A stretch of 64,000 nt of DNA from positions 58,158 to 122,157 of the forward strand of contig JAJFLQ010000061.1 in the NCBI GenBank assembly GCA_021772615.1, written 5' to 3'. This DNA comes from Verrucomicrobiota bacterium (GTDB taxonomy: Bacteria; Verrucomicrobiota; Lentisphaeria; JABSQK01; JAJFLO01). The notes beneath the pieces are model-generated. The model ran no database searches, was not told the origin of the DNA, and saw only the letters and a list, made by a program, of their open reading frames with translations. Made by a program: the position numbers and the translations under genes. How positions within the stretch are numbered: the first letter of the stretch is position 1; the number at the start of each line of letters is the position of its first letter. This document shows, piece by piece, positions 7,951 to 18,251 of the stretch.

Positions 7951-9303
7951 TCACACTGCCGTTGATCGCTGCTCATTGGTGCCACAGACACGCCTGATAT
8001 CAAGGTTCATGGCATTAAGCCGAGGCACAATGTCACCGTAACCGCGTTCCAGAAAGGGGGCACCGGTTACCGTGGTCACGCCCTTCGCGACCGCAGCTGC
8101 GATCACATAACTCAGGCCCGCGCGTAAGTCCGGAATGGCGATTTCGGCATCGGCACCAAACGGTGTCGGGCCGTCAATGATAGCGCTGTGTGCATAATTT
8201 GTGTCACGGTAACGGCAAGTCACGCTGCCTAGGCAGTGATGTGATAATTGTATCTTCGCGCCTAGGGATTTCAGGGCATTGAGGTAGCCGAACCTGTTCT
8301 CATACACGGTTTCATGGATCACCGAAATGCCGTCGGCCTGCGTGAGCAGTATCGCGAAAGGTTGTTGCCAATCCGTCGAAAAGCCCGGATAAACATCGGT
8401 TTCGATTATTGCCGGTGACAACCTGGATTCGCGGAAAAATCGAATGCTGCTGGAACCGAGAAGGTCGAAGCCGCCGCCAACCTGGCGGTAGTACGAGAGA
8501 AAATTCCCCAGAATCTCGGGACGAATACCGTGAACCGTAATATTCCCATCCGACGCGCAGGCCAGACACGCCCACGAGGCAGCCTCGATTCTGTCACCCA
8601 GTACCCGGACCCGCGTTCCCTTCAGCCGACGCACACCTTCGATACGAATCTCGTGTCCGGATGACGTAAAAATAACAGCTCCCATCGCCCGGAGCATCGT
8701 AATCAATTCAAAGATCTCCGGTTCAATTGCTGCGTTCGAAATCACAGATCTGCCCTCCGCGAGAACACCCAGGTAAAGGCAGGTCTCCGTTGCGCCGACG
8801 CTTGGGTATGGCAATTCGATGCGCGCACCACGCAGTGCCCCGCTTCTGCGCGCCGTATAACCGCCGCTCGACAAGGTGACCTCGGCCCCGAATCTCCGTA
8901 TCGCGTTAAGGTGAAAATCGACGCCGCGCGCGCCGATCTTGCACCCGCCCAGCACGGGGACGGAAACCGACGAAAAGCGATGAAGTAAAGGCGCCAGCAA
9001 CAAAATCGGAATACGATTGCTGCCCGAATGTGGTGTAGGTACGGCAGAATGCGACAATCCGGTCGGATCGATAACGACGCTGTCTTCATCACTGTCTGTA
9101 ACCGCGACTCCGATCGATGTAAGCATCTCACGAGTGATATCGACGTCGCCAATCGGGGGCACATTATGTAATACCGACGACGACTCGCCCAGTAAGGCGG
9201 CAACCATTGCCTTGGTCACAAAATTTTTTGCACCAAGGCAACGTATCTCACCATGAACCGGCCGGCCGCCTTCAATCAGGTAACTGTCATGGTTTCCTGC
9301 CAT
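7951..9303 (-). CDS. murA: UDP-N-acetylglucosamine 1-carboxyvinyltransferase (MurA family). The track ORF begins at 9423, but 9303 is the better start
   Basis: 'LGAKNFVTKAMVAALL' (K/N active-site pair), 'VPVLGGCKIGARGVDFHLNAIRRFGAEV' (catalytic-Cys loop), 'DVYPGFSTDWQQPFAILLTQADG', 'ENRFGYLNALKSLGAKI'. The ATG at 9303 (MAGNHDSYLIEGGRPVHGEI) has AAGGAG about 7 nt upstream. Confidence 0.9.
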   Translation of the reverse strand: MAGNHDSYLIEGGRPVHGEIRCLGAKNFVTKAMVAALLGESSSVLHNVPPIGDVDITREMLTSIGVAVTDSDEDSVVIDPTGLSHSAVPTPHSGSNRIPILLLAPLLHRFSSVSVPVLGGCKIGARGVDFHLNAIRRFGAEVTLSSGGYTARRSGALRGARIELPYPSVGATETCLYLGVLAEGRSVISNAAIEPEIFELITMLRAMGAVIFTSSGHEIRIEGVRRLKGTRVRVLGDRIEAASWACLACASDGNITVHGIRPEILGNFLSYYRQVGGGFDLLGSSSIRFFRESRLSPAIIETDVYPGFSTDWQQPFAILLTQADGISVIHETVYENRFGYLNALKSLGAKIQLSHHCLGSVTCRYRDTNYAHSAIIDGPTPFGADAEIAIPDLRAGLSYVIAAAVAKGVTTVTGAPFLERGYGDIVPRLNAMNLDIRRVCGTNEQRSTAV

Positions 9304-9784
9304 GTCAAACTCCTTGTTTGATCCTGAAACGGATCCACCTATCAAGGTTAGATAGCGAACCGTGCCGGGCCACAGTGCTCGCGGCCTCATGGGGTGCCTG
9401 GGGCGCTGTGCCGGACCGCCCACTTGGCTCTTACCGTAGCATCACAAGTCCCACATTTTACCGATCAATAGGAAAATAGTAAATATCACACACTATGCTT
9501 GAACCAAGTGCTTGTGAAATAGTGCAGGCACGATTGTTAATGCCTCTGGAAAACCAAACGATCATAGGACGTTGCAAGACGAGGCCAACGGCGTCATGAT
9601 AATCCCGACTGAATGTCGCAAACACCGAGACACGCCCTGCTTAAAGGGCGTGAACGCGTCGTGGGCAGGCACGGCATCCTTGGATGTAGGCCTGCCTTGC
9701 CGACACCATGAAAATGACCGGTAATCGATCACTGTTCTTAACCCGTCGGTAGCATACTAAAAACCTCTTTCCTGGCGCCCTTAC

Positions 9785-10720
9785 ATGACCGTGCATGTGG
9801 TAATTAACCCGGTGTCAGGAAACGGACTCGGACTGAAGCTTGCTCACCAGTGCAGCTGTCGACGCATCATCCTTACGCGCCCGGGATTATTCGACTGCGG
9901 ACCGGAGTTTCGTATTGATCCCGGCGACGGTATCATCATTGGCGGCGGCGATGGGACGATATCCACTCTCGTGGGGTGTCTTTCCCGGCTCGGCCTGACG
10001 CGAGACACCAAAATAGCTATTTTGCCTATCGGTACCGGCAATGACCTTTACCGCGCCCTCTGCGAATACGCACAGCCAGAGTACGTCCAGCGATCACTGC
10101 GAAGAGCGATCCCCTCTCCTGCAGACGCTGCCACGCTACTCCAAACTATGTTGGAACCCGAGTATTTCGACCGCAAAACTGTGAGCTTGCCGGTATGGTC
10201 CTACGGTAGCCACACCTTTATCTGTTATCTCGGGCTGGGAATAGATGCAGCCATATTGGCTTCGACCATTCAGCTCCGTGCCCGCCTTCCCAAAATAGCC
10301 TTGATCACGCGGGCCGCTTATGCCTTTGCCGGCGCACGGCGTCTCAGGTTTCGTCTCCAAAAACACACAGAAGTCACTTTTTCCGGACGATGCGTCGATC
10401 TGCACAACACTGCCGGGGTCATTATCAGCAACATATCCTCATATGGCGGCGGCAGCCGAATCGCAATGCCCGAAATGGGCGCAGACAAGGGACTATGTAT
10501 CACGATTTTGAAATCTCCGGCCGAGCTCCTGCGGATCATTCTCAATCGCTTTTACCGTGGCTCATACAACACGTCTGCAGACAGCTGCGACTCCGCGTCC
10601 AAGATCGGCCTGGACGGAAGCGCCGTCGCGGTTCAGGCAGACGGTGAAGCACTGCGGTTTGCTCCTGGAACGATCACATCAAATGGCTGTGCTACCCTTG
10701 TGCTACCCAAAATCACATGA
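9785..10720 (+). CDS. Diacylglycerol kinase catalytic-domain / lipid kinase family protein
   Basis: ORF 311 aa. 'VVINPVSGNGLG', 'IIIGGGDGTISTLVGCL', 'ILPIGTGNDLYRAL'. Confidence 0.9.
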   Translation: MTVHVVINPVSGNGLGLKLAHQCSCRRIILTRPGLFDCGPEFRIDPGDGIIIGGGDGTISTLVGCLSRLGLTRDTKIAILPIGTGNDLYRALCEYAQPEYVQRSLRRAIPSPADAATLLQTMLEPEYFDRKTVSLPVWSYGSHTFICYLGLGIDAAILASTIQLRARLPKIALITRAAYAFAGARRLRFRLQKHTEVTFSGRCVDLHNTAGVIISNISSYGGGSRIAMPEMGADKGLCITILKSPAELLRIILNRFYRGSYNTSADSCDSASKIGLDGSAVAVQADGEALRFAPGTITSNGCATLVLPKIT

Positions 10721-11495
10721 CACGTGCACGAGACGGATTGCCCCCGGCCCTGACCTTGGAATTAGTCCGGATAACCATGTTTAGCGCAAAAAAATAAAGA
10801 AAAACCGTTTGCATAGCTAATCTTCGGTCAATATATTTGTCCCCGTTATCGTTGCCCTAAGTAGAATCGACAGGCGAAGTGTGGCCAGCCTCCATAATGT
10901 GTGTACCTTTACCGGGTGACTATGGCGATGCGTCGGTACTGCTTGCGCACTACATACCGGGGGAGATACACCCATACTATCACGGGTGAATATAGGTCGT
11001 TATCTCGTCTCGACGGGTTCGATAAGAGCGGAATGATTGCTCATCAAGACCGGATGAGAAATCCAGGATGGATAATCACGAGGAGTTTTGCATGTCAAAC
11101 GTGCTGGACGTGACTACGACGAGTTACCCGGAATGCCCAGTTCAGAACACGCCTCTACAGACACATACCATCCCGGCCCAGTCTCGCTACACGGCTGCAG
11201 CATACGACGTTGACTCAAACAACAGCCAACGCGAACACCGTTGCCTGTCACTGTGCGCAAGGATGACGCCCTCACCACGAACGAATTCATCGAGCATATG
11301 TCGGTCAACACAGTCGCACACCTATATAACCGTCCACACCCTGCCGGCAGCGCCGGCACATGCAGACCCTGCCAGTCAAACTCGCTCAGGGGATCGTCAC
11401 AGGAGCTATGCGTCGATTCTATCCATTTCGCAGCCGATCCAGGTGACCTCGGATCGGACGCCAGTCTTCAATCACCTAACGCGGTGTAGCCTACC

Positions 11496-14400
11496 ATGTC
11501 TATAAGCAGCACAATCAATGCATTGAGAAAGCACCCGATTATCGCCCTCGCTTTAGCGCTGTCGTGCCTCATCGTCGTTGGCGCGTCGCAGTTGGGATCA
11601 AATCGCGCGTTCAAGAAGATTGAGAAAGAGCTCAACCGCGCAAACGACGCGACCCGCGAGGTTAGCGCTGACATCACAGAACTCGAACAGGAGCTTGCCG
11701 AGTTGGCATCGTTCGAGCGCGAAGCTATCGCCGAGGTGAATGCCGCGACCAAAATCGCCGCACTGGCCCAAAACGACGCTGAAAGAAAAGCCGCCGACAA
11801 AACAATCCGCAAGGCAGAAAAGAAGGCATCCGGCATCGCCCGAAAGATCAGGCGTCAGCGAGAATCACTGAAAGACGCAAAGGATGATCTCAACGCATAC
11901 CGAATACGCATCGCCGAACTGGAAAAAGAAATCAAGGATTTCAACCCGAACAAACTGGCCGCTGCCGAACAGGAAAAAGCCACACGTAAACAGGCCGAGG
12001 TAGCGGAGAAGGAGCGTCGGCGCGCCAAAGCCAAAGAAGAGCGAGCGATGGCAAAACAGCAACGAGCAGCAGCCAAAGCAGAAAAATTACGACTTAAGCA
12101 GCAGGGCCGTGCCGCACGTGACGCCGAGAAGGCAGTTCGGGCACAGGCCAAAGAAGCAGCAAAGGCGGCTGCGGCCGCCGCTGGAGAACGGAAAAGCCAG
12201 GAACGCCTCGCCAAGCGTGAGGCCGAAAAATCACTCAAGCAACAAGCACGCCTCGAACGCGAGCAGGAGAAGCGCGAGCGCGCGGCGCGAAAAGCACAGG
12301 AAGCCGAAGCGAAAATGGCGCAAGAAAAGGCCGAGCGAAGCAGATCCGAGCAGGAGCGGCTCGCAGCCAAAGCAGAGAAGGCCAGACTACGGGAAGAGGC
12401 AAGGAGGAAACGTAGTCGTGGCGACATCGAAGAACTCAGGCAGGCTGTGATAGATGCGGTCGTGAAGGCAGGCAAAGACCAGCGTCACGATCTTCAGCAG
12501 GCGCAGAAAGACGCAGAGTCCGATCTGGCGCGGGCGCAATCAGAACTCGATAAGACGACGCGCGCCACGGACAAACTGCAGTCCAGAATCGCACAACTCG
12601 AATCAGAGCAACATGCGCTCAACGCCGTAATTGCCGCAAAGATTAAAGATGCCGGCGATGCGGAAAGCAGCGACGGCAGGCGGAAGGCGAACCGCGCCTT
12701 GATGCAGGCGGAAGACGACATGCTTGATGTTGTCGGTGACGTCAAGGGGTTGCGCACAAAGAAACAGCGAGTGCAGCAGGCACAGGCCGAGGACCAAGCT
12801 CGTCTCGCCCGGTTGCAGACTCAACTACAGCAGGTTGCAGGAAGCCTGGCAGCGCTCGACGGCGAGCAGCAGAGCCGTCTGAACGCCGTGAACGCGAGGA
12901 TTGCGGGCGCCGACGTGTCTGAACTGCGTGATATGCTTGATGACATTGTTAAAGAAGAAAAAGAGCGGAGCAAGATTGTCGAGTTGGCACAGGCCAAACT
13001 GCAGCGTGACCGCCGTGATGTCGAGGACGCTGCACGACGCCGGGACAAAGAACAAAAAGAGCTTGATCGTAAAGCGGCGGCTGCCGAAGAAGCGTCGCGC
13101 CGCGAAGCCGAGCGCGAAGCAAAGCAGGCCGAGCGCGCGGCAAAGGAAGCCGACAAACGCCGTCGGCAGGCCGAACGTGACGCAGAAAAGCAAAAGCAGG
13201 AAGCAGAAAAGCTGGCGCGCGTGCACGCCGACGCACAACGGAAAGCAGCTGAAAAGGCGGTGCGTGAAAAGGAAAAGCTTGAGCGCGCCCTGGCCAAACA
13301 GGCGAAACGCGAACGGGCTTTGGCAAATAAAATCGCTGACCGCAAGAGGCGCGAACAGGAACGTGCCGAGAAGCTGGAGGCCAAGCAGGCCGCTGCCATC
13401 GCTGAGAAGGTTGCAAAGGACGAGGCCCGACGAATCGCCGCGGAAAAAGAGTTGGCGGAGAAAGTGGAAAAAGAGCGCGTTCGAGCCGAAAAAGATGCGC
13501 TCGCACGTGCGGAGAAAGAGCGCAAGCGTCTTGAAAAGGAAGCGGGCCGGGCTGCTGCCGCCGCTGTGGAGGAAGAAAAAGAGGATTCTCGCCGTGCCGT
13601 CGCTGCCGCTACGAGCGGGGTTGCCGAACGACCGCAGACAGAGCCGCAGCCGGTTGTCGAAACAACCGCGCCGCCTCCCCGAAAGTCGGGGTTCAGTCTG
13701 TGGCAGTCCGATCGGGATGTCACCGTCGATGAGCAACCATCGTCTGCTGCAGGGAGCGACAGGGATGCAGAGAAGACCCGTCGCGACGCCGAGAAAGAAG
13801 CAGAACGCCGGCAACGTGAGAACGAGAAAGACACAGAGCGGGCACGAGCCGACGCCGAAAAGCAGGCCCGCAAAGAGCAGCGAGCTGCCGAAGCGTGGGC
13901 GAAAACCGCCGCGCGTGAGGCCGAACGTGCGGACCGTGACGCTGAACGCGCCGCACGCAAGAAGGTCGAGACCGCCGCTGCTGCCGAGCACGATGACATG
14001 TCGGAGCGTCAACTCGCTGGGCTGAAGAGAGATCTGGACGATGCAGCAGCCGATTACAATGCTGCACAGGCGGACGCCGCCGCATCGGCCAGGGCAATCG
14101 ATGAGGTGCAGTTCCGTATTAAGGAGTTCGAGAAGGCCGAACAGGCCGCGCAGGACACCCTGGCCGCCGCAATCAAGGCCGGCGACGCCGCGCAAACGCC
14201 GGCCCAGAAAAAGCTCGCCTCGAAACAGGAAAAGGAGGCCGCGAAAAAGCTCAAAGCGGTTACGCGCCAATTGAAGTCACAACGGAAAGCCCTTGCTAAA
14301 GCAATCAAGAATGCTGCCGCAAATCAACAACAGCTAGATAAGACAAACGCTGCACTGCGAGCGGCGGAAGCATCATGGGCGCCCTATGCAGACAGCTATC

Positions 14401-17400
14401 AGTCGCGTGAAGACGACGAGATGATAGCAAAGGCCGAAGCGCAAAAAGAGAAAATGCGGGAAAAGGAGGCCAAGCGTCAGCAAAAGATCGCAGAAGAATT
14501 AGAGCGACGTAAGAAGCGGGAAGCACTGCAACTGGCGAAGGCAAAGCAGCGCGAAGAGCGTCGGATGGCGAAGGCAAAGGCGCAGCAGGAAAAAATGGAG
14601 CGCGAGGAGCAGGAAGAAGAACGGCAGTCTGCTGAAAAAGCACAGCGTGAACGGGAAAAAGAAGAATTACGTCTGAAGCGCGACGAGACGAAGCTTGCCA
14701 AAGAGGAAGAGCGTCGCGTAGAAAAAGAGGAGATGGAACGGCAGAAGCAGGAACTTAAGGCGAAGATGGAGGCTGAGAAAGACGCCAAGCGCCGGGGCGA
14801 AACGGAAGTGGCAGTTGTCGAGGCCATGGAACGCGACTCTCTCGAAGCGGACCGCCAGGCCGATGCCGAACGTATAGCAGGTAAGGCAGCAGCAAAGGCA
14901 ATGGAGGATACCGCCGGTGAGCGCACAGCTGGTGATCTCGAGGTGGACGAAGGCGAGCGTCGCGCCGCAGAGGCCGCATTGCAAAAGTTTCACGAGCGTC
15001 GAGCCAGAGAGCAGGAAATCGCGCGTGAAATGGAAGAACGTGAAAAGCGCGCCGCAGAATTGGCATTGGAAAAGGCGAACATTCAGCGCATGCGCGATCA
15101 GAAAGTCTCACGGGTAAAGGATGCCGGTTATGATATACCGGACGGCGCACGTTACGACGAAGCCACGTTCGCGAAGGCAAAGATGACGCTCCGGGATGCC
15201 GAGGACAAATACCAGCAGGCGCAGGTGGAACTCTATAACTTCGAGAACGAACTTGGCCCGACGCGGCAGGAGATCAAAGACTTGCAGGCGCGTGAGCGGG
15301 ACGCCAAGCAGTTGTACGTGGAAATGACAAAACGTGCCGCGATCGCGTCATCCGACGATTGGTCGCGCGTTATGGGGGAAATCCGCGATGCGGAAACAAA
15401 TGTGAACACGATCATGGAAGAGCTCAAAGACTCACGGTTTCGCGAAGCCAAGATGAATATCCAGGCGGTACAGGCACGGAAGAACCTGGACGATGCAAAA
15501 TCGGCTCTCGACAGCGCCCAAAAGAAAGTGGCCGAACTCGAGAGTATCAAGGCCGTCACCGAACGCAGCAGGATGCAACGAATGGGCGGAGACACCTACT
15601 ACAATCGCGATGTCACCGAACGCGATGTCGTCGAGTATGAATTAGAGCAGAAGGCAAAAGCAGAACTGGACAACGCGGAGCGTACGTTCCACGAAATCCA
15701 GGAGGCGGCATACAAAGCCGAACAGGATCTGGAAAATGTCCAGATGGCTGTCCGCGGTCTCGCTGCCAAAGAGGCCGAAGCAAAAGATGTCTATGCACAG
15801 AAAACCCAGGAGGCACTCACCGCTAAGGGACGCGACCAATGGCACCTGGCCATCAAGGATGTGCGCGACGCCGAAGAGCACGCGATGGAAATTATGGGAA
15901 TTCTTAAGGACTACCAGCAGCAGGAAACCCAGGCGGAAATGGATGTGATGCGGACGCGTAAAGAGTTGGAAATGTCACGCGGTCGCCTTAAGATAGCGCA
16001 GAAGGCCTACAAGATGTACGAAGAAGCAGCCCGTGAGCGTCTCGAGCGGGAGCGGCTGCGTGAGGTGGAATTGGAGATGGCCGCGGCACGCGCCCAGCGC
16101 TCGGTCGAAAAGGTCGTCCCCGGCACCGCCGGTCCCGATGGCGTCTCATATCAGGGCGTGTGGCCCCCGGATCAGTCACAAGCGGACATCAAAGCCCGTG
16201 CCGTCAAGCCGGACGGCAAGAAGTTCGACATCAACGCGGTCGTCGTCACCGGTGACCGCGACGCGGTATTTGGGCTCGATAACTGGCCCGAATACGAGAA
16301 CGACGCGCTGTACACGCCTATGTCCGAGGCCGATATTGAGTCATTCCGCCAGCGTCTGCTCAAGGATCTGCAGGATGCGGGCTATGTCTTTGCGACGGTC
16401 TCGGTGTACAAGCACTCACTCAACCTCGGTTTCCTCAAGTTCCGCGTTCATGTCGGTAAGAAGGGCGAAGTCACGGTTGTCGGCAATCGCTGGTACACGG
16501 CCAAACAAATCCTCGACTCGGCCTCATGGGAGACGGGTGAGAAGTTCAACTATCGTCAGTTGTACACCGATCTGTTTGACTTCAATACCAAACCCGATGT
16601 CCGCGTGAATACCAAGTTGATGCCGAAGGTCGACGAGTACGGTCGTCGCATCATCGATGTGGAAATGAGCATCGAAGACGCCTTTCCCCTGCACGGGTCG
16701 CTGCGTTTGAGCAATACGGGCTCCACGGATGACAACGACTGGCGGTTGCGAAGCACGATTCAACATCTCAACCTCACGCGGCGTAACGACATACTTACGT
16801 TCGAATGGCTGACCGATCCAGAAGAGCTCGATCAGGTCAACGCTTTCTCCGGAAGTTACTATCTGCCGCTCAATGATGGGCGTGGGCTGACGCTGTTTGG
16901 CGGCTATTCAACCTCGGAAATCAACGATGTCGCCCCGGAACTGGATATCTTTGGCGAGGGGTATTATCTGGGATCACAATACTCTCGTGTGTTGAAGTCA
17001 ACAAAGAAGTATAATGTCGATGCTACCGTGGGATGGTTGTACCAGTTTGCACAGAATCGCGTGTCGGTCAGCGGCCAGGCTGTGGAGAACGAGGTCACGA
17101 TGAGCATGCCCAGCCTGACCATTGGATATTCAGAAAAGGAGTTCGACGACTACAACGGGCGTAACTATTGGTCAAACACAATCCAGATGAGTTTTGCCGG
17201 CAAGTTCGGCGCGTCGGAAACCGATGAGTTCGCAAAGTACAATGGCGGAACCGCCAGCAGCGGGTCGGACGGTGACTTCATCATCGATCGGTTTCAGTTC
17301 GCGCGCTTCCAGAAACTGTTTGCAGGAGAGAATGAGCCTGGCAAATGGAGCCTGTTTTTCCGACTCGACGCACAGTTGTCCGACGACAACCTGGTCTCCC

Positions 17401-17801
17401 CGGTGCAAAAGGGGTTCGGGGGCGCAAACTCAGTCAGAGGGTACGGCGAGCGCGAGGTTTCCGCCGACGCGGGATTCACGGGTTCAGTGGAGTTGCAAAC
17501 GCCACTGGTCAGCAACTTCCTTCCCGGCCTGCAACGTACCGAGGAGTTCCTTGCCGCCAATCCCACAGATTGGAAAATGCATCGTCTGCAATTTGTTGCC
17601 TTCTACGACTTTGGGCGCTCACAGAACAACGAGGTACAGGGCGGAGATGTTAGGAGCGAAAATTTCTCCAGTGTAGGAGCAGGGCTTCGACTCGGATTGA
17701 CAAAGTATTCGCAAATGCGTTTTGACTACGGCGTGCCGCTGGACAACACCGTCGAAACGCGATCGGGCAGAGGCCATTTGTCGCTCCAACTGCAATTCTA
17801 G
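11496..17801 (+). CDS. TpsB-like (FhaC/ShlB family) outer-membrane transporter fused to an N-terminal membrane helix and a ~1,500-residue charged coiled-coil region
   Basis: ORF 2101 aa. Hydrophobic helix near residues 13-32 (HPIIALALALSCLIVVGAS), long K/E/R/A/Q-rich helical region, then POTRA-like segments ('FDINAVVVTGDRDAVF...FRQRLLKDLQDAGYVFATVSVYKHSLNLGFLKFRVHVGKKGEVTVVGNRWYTAKQIL'). The beta-barrel contains 'GFGGANSVRGYGEREVSADAGFTGSVELQTP' (VRGY lid-loop motif at 17433-17444) and ends in an aromatic residue (LSLQLQF). Confidence 0.88.
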   Translation: MSISSTINALRKHPIIALALALSCLIVVGASQLGSNRAFKKIEKELNRANDATREVSADITELEQELAELASFEREAIAEVNAATKIAALAQNDAERKAADKTIRKAEKKASGIARKIRRQRESLKDAKDDLNAYRIRIAELEKEIKDFNPNKLAAAEQEKATRKQAEVAEKERRRAKAKEERAMAKQQRAAAKAEKLRLKQQGRAARDAEKAVRAQAKEAAKAAAAAAGERKSQERLAKREAEKSLKQQARLEREQEKRERAARKAQEAEAKMAQEKAERSRSEQERLAAKAEKARLREEARRKRSRGDIEELRQAVIDAVVKAGKDQRHDLQQAQKDAESDLARAQSELDKTTRATDKLQSRIAQLESEQHALNAVIAAKIKDAGDAESSDGRRKANRALMQAEDDMLDVVGDVKGLRTKKQRVQQAQAEDQARLARLQTQLQQVAGSLAALDGEQQSRLNAVNARIAGADVSELRDMLDDIVKEEKERSKIVELAQAKLQRDRRDVEDAARRRDKEQKELDRKAAAAEEASRREAEREAKQAERAAKEADKRRRQAERDAEKQKQEAEKLARVHADAQRKAAEKAVREKEKLERALAKQAKRERALANKIADRKRREQERAEKLEAKQAAAIAEKVAKDEARRIAAEKELAEKVEKERVRAEKDALARAEKERKRLEKEAGRAAAAAVEEEKEDSRRAVAAATSGVAERPQTEPQPVVETTAPPPRKSGFSLWQSDRDVTVDEQPSSAAGSDRDAEKTRRDAEKEAERRQRENEKDTERARADAEKQARKEQRAAEAWAKTAAREAERADRDAERAARKKVETAAAAEHDDMSERQLAGLKRDLDDAAADYNAAQADAAASARAIDEVQFRIKEFEKAEQAAQDTLAAAIKAGDAAQTPAQKKLASKQEKEAAKKLKAVTRQLKSQRKALAKAIKNAAANQQQLDKTNAALRAAEASWAPYADSYQSREDDEMIAKAEAQKEKMREKEAKRQQKIAEELERRKKREALQLAKAKQREERRMAKAKAQQEKMEREEQEEERQSAEKAQREREKEELRLKRDETKLAKEEERRVEKEEMERQKQELKAKMEAEKDAKRRGETEVAVVEAMERDSLEADRQADAERIAGKAAAKAMEDTAGERTAGDLEVDEGERRAAEAALQKFHERRAREQEIAREMEEREKRAAELALEKANIQRMRDQKVSRVKDAGYDIPDGARYDEATFAKAKMTLRDAEDKYQQAQVELYNFENELGPTRQEIKDLQARERDAKQLYVEMTKRAAIASSDDWSRVMGEIRDAETNVNTIMEELKDSRFREAKMNIQAVQARKNLDDAKSALDSAQKKVAELESIKAVTERSRMQRMGGDTYYNRDVTERDVVEYELEQKAKAELDNAERTFHEIQEAAYKAEQDLENVQMAVRGLAAKEAEAKDVYAQKTQEALTAKGRDQWHLAIKDVRDAEEHAMEIMGILKDYQQQETQAEMDVMRTRKELEMSRGRLKIAQKAYKMYEEAARERLERERLREVELEMAAARAQRSVEKVVPGTAGPDGVSYQGVWPPDQSQADIKARAVKPDGKKFDINAVVVTGDRDAVFGLDNWPEYENDALYTPMSEADIESFRQRLLKDLQDAGYVFATVSVYKHSLNLGFLKFRVHVGKKGEVTVVGNRWYTAKQILDSASWETGEKFNYRQLYTDLFDFNTKPDVRVNTKLMPKVDEYGRRIIDVEMSIEDAFPLHGSLRLSNTGSTDDNDWRLRSTIQHLNLTRRNDILTFEWLTDPEELDQVNAFSGSYYLPLNDGRGLTLFGGYSTSEINDVAPELDIFGEGYYLGSQYSRVLKSTKKYNVDATVGWLYQFAQNRVSVSGQAVENEVTMSMPSLTIGYSEKEFDDYNGRNYWSNTIQMSFAGKFGASETDEFAKYNGGTASSGSDGDFIIDRFQFARFQKLFAGENEPGKWSLFFRLDAQLSDDNLVSPVQKGFGGANSVRGYGEREVSADAGFTGSVELQTPLVSNFLPGLQRTEEFLAANPTDWKMHRLQFVAFYDFGRSQNNEVQGGDVRSENFSSVGAGLRLGLTKYSQMRFDYGVPLDNTVETRSGRGHLSLQLQF
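11600..16110 (+). other. Coiled-coil / single-alpha-helix-rich region of the TpsB fusion, containing several helical-hairpin-like repeats
   Basis: Composition dominated by K, E, R, A, Q, D. Homologous-looking segments include 'AKMTLRDAEDKYQQAQVELYNFENELGPTRQEIKDLQARERDAKQLYVEMTKRAAIASSDDWSRVMGEIRDAETNVNTIMEELKD' and 'AKAELDNAERTFHEIQEAAYKAEQDLENVQMAVRGLAAKEAEAKDVYAQKTQEALTAKGRDQWHLAIKDVRDAEEHAMEIMGILKD'. Confidence 0.8.
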
Positions 17802-18026
17802 GCTCTACTGCCGCGGATGCGGAGGGTGTTACGGCGCCTCGGAGCTGAAAGCAGCATGACCACACAATCTACGAATAAAACACGGGGTGGTATTAGAAAG
17901 CGTAGTGTCATTACGTATATAGTCGATACGGGCATGTAATGTCCCGGCACAACACACATAACTGATCGCCGAAAATTTCCGGATTTGGCGTCCAGTGTTC
18001 GCACGTTTAAACACGTTGGCATTTGT

Positions 18027-18036
18027 AAAAAAAAAA
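18027..18036 (+). other. A10 homopolymer in the tpsB-tpsA intergenic region
   Basis: Read directly: ATTTGTAAAAAAAAAACAAAAG. Confidence 0.95.
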
Positions 18037-18251
18037 CAAAAGCCGTCGTGCCTTTGGCGCTTTAAACGCCGCGTGCATCCACCATCGACGCAAAATTATG
18101 ATTTCACACATGCATTCACTGAATACAATTAAGAAACGCACTGATAACCGCCCGACTCCCGACTCGTACCGGTGTCAGCCTGGGACAAGAAGCCGCTCGC
18201 GTCAGACGCTGTCCCACCGCAATACGCTTGGGCAGTGCTCCGACACTGAAG

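Noticed and set aside
10809-10837. Possible promoter TTGCAT-N17-TATATT ~660 bp upstream of the TpsB gene
   Set aside because: The -35 match is weak (3 of 6) and the distance is long; not distinguishable from chance without transcript data.
11068-11505. 145-aa plus-strand ORF just upstream of the TpsB fusion
   Set aside because: No recognisable domain, Ser/Thr/Pro-rich, overlaps the start of the TpsB gene; more likely leader sequence.
11855-14926. Minus-strand Ser/Ala/Arg- or Leu/Phe/Gly-rich ORFs (e.g. 12821-13999, 12825-14270)
   Set aside because: Antisense artefacts of the K/E/A-rich coiled-coil coding region of the TpsB fusion.
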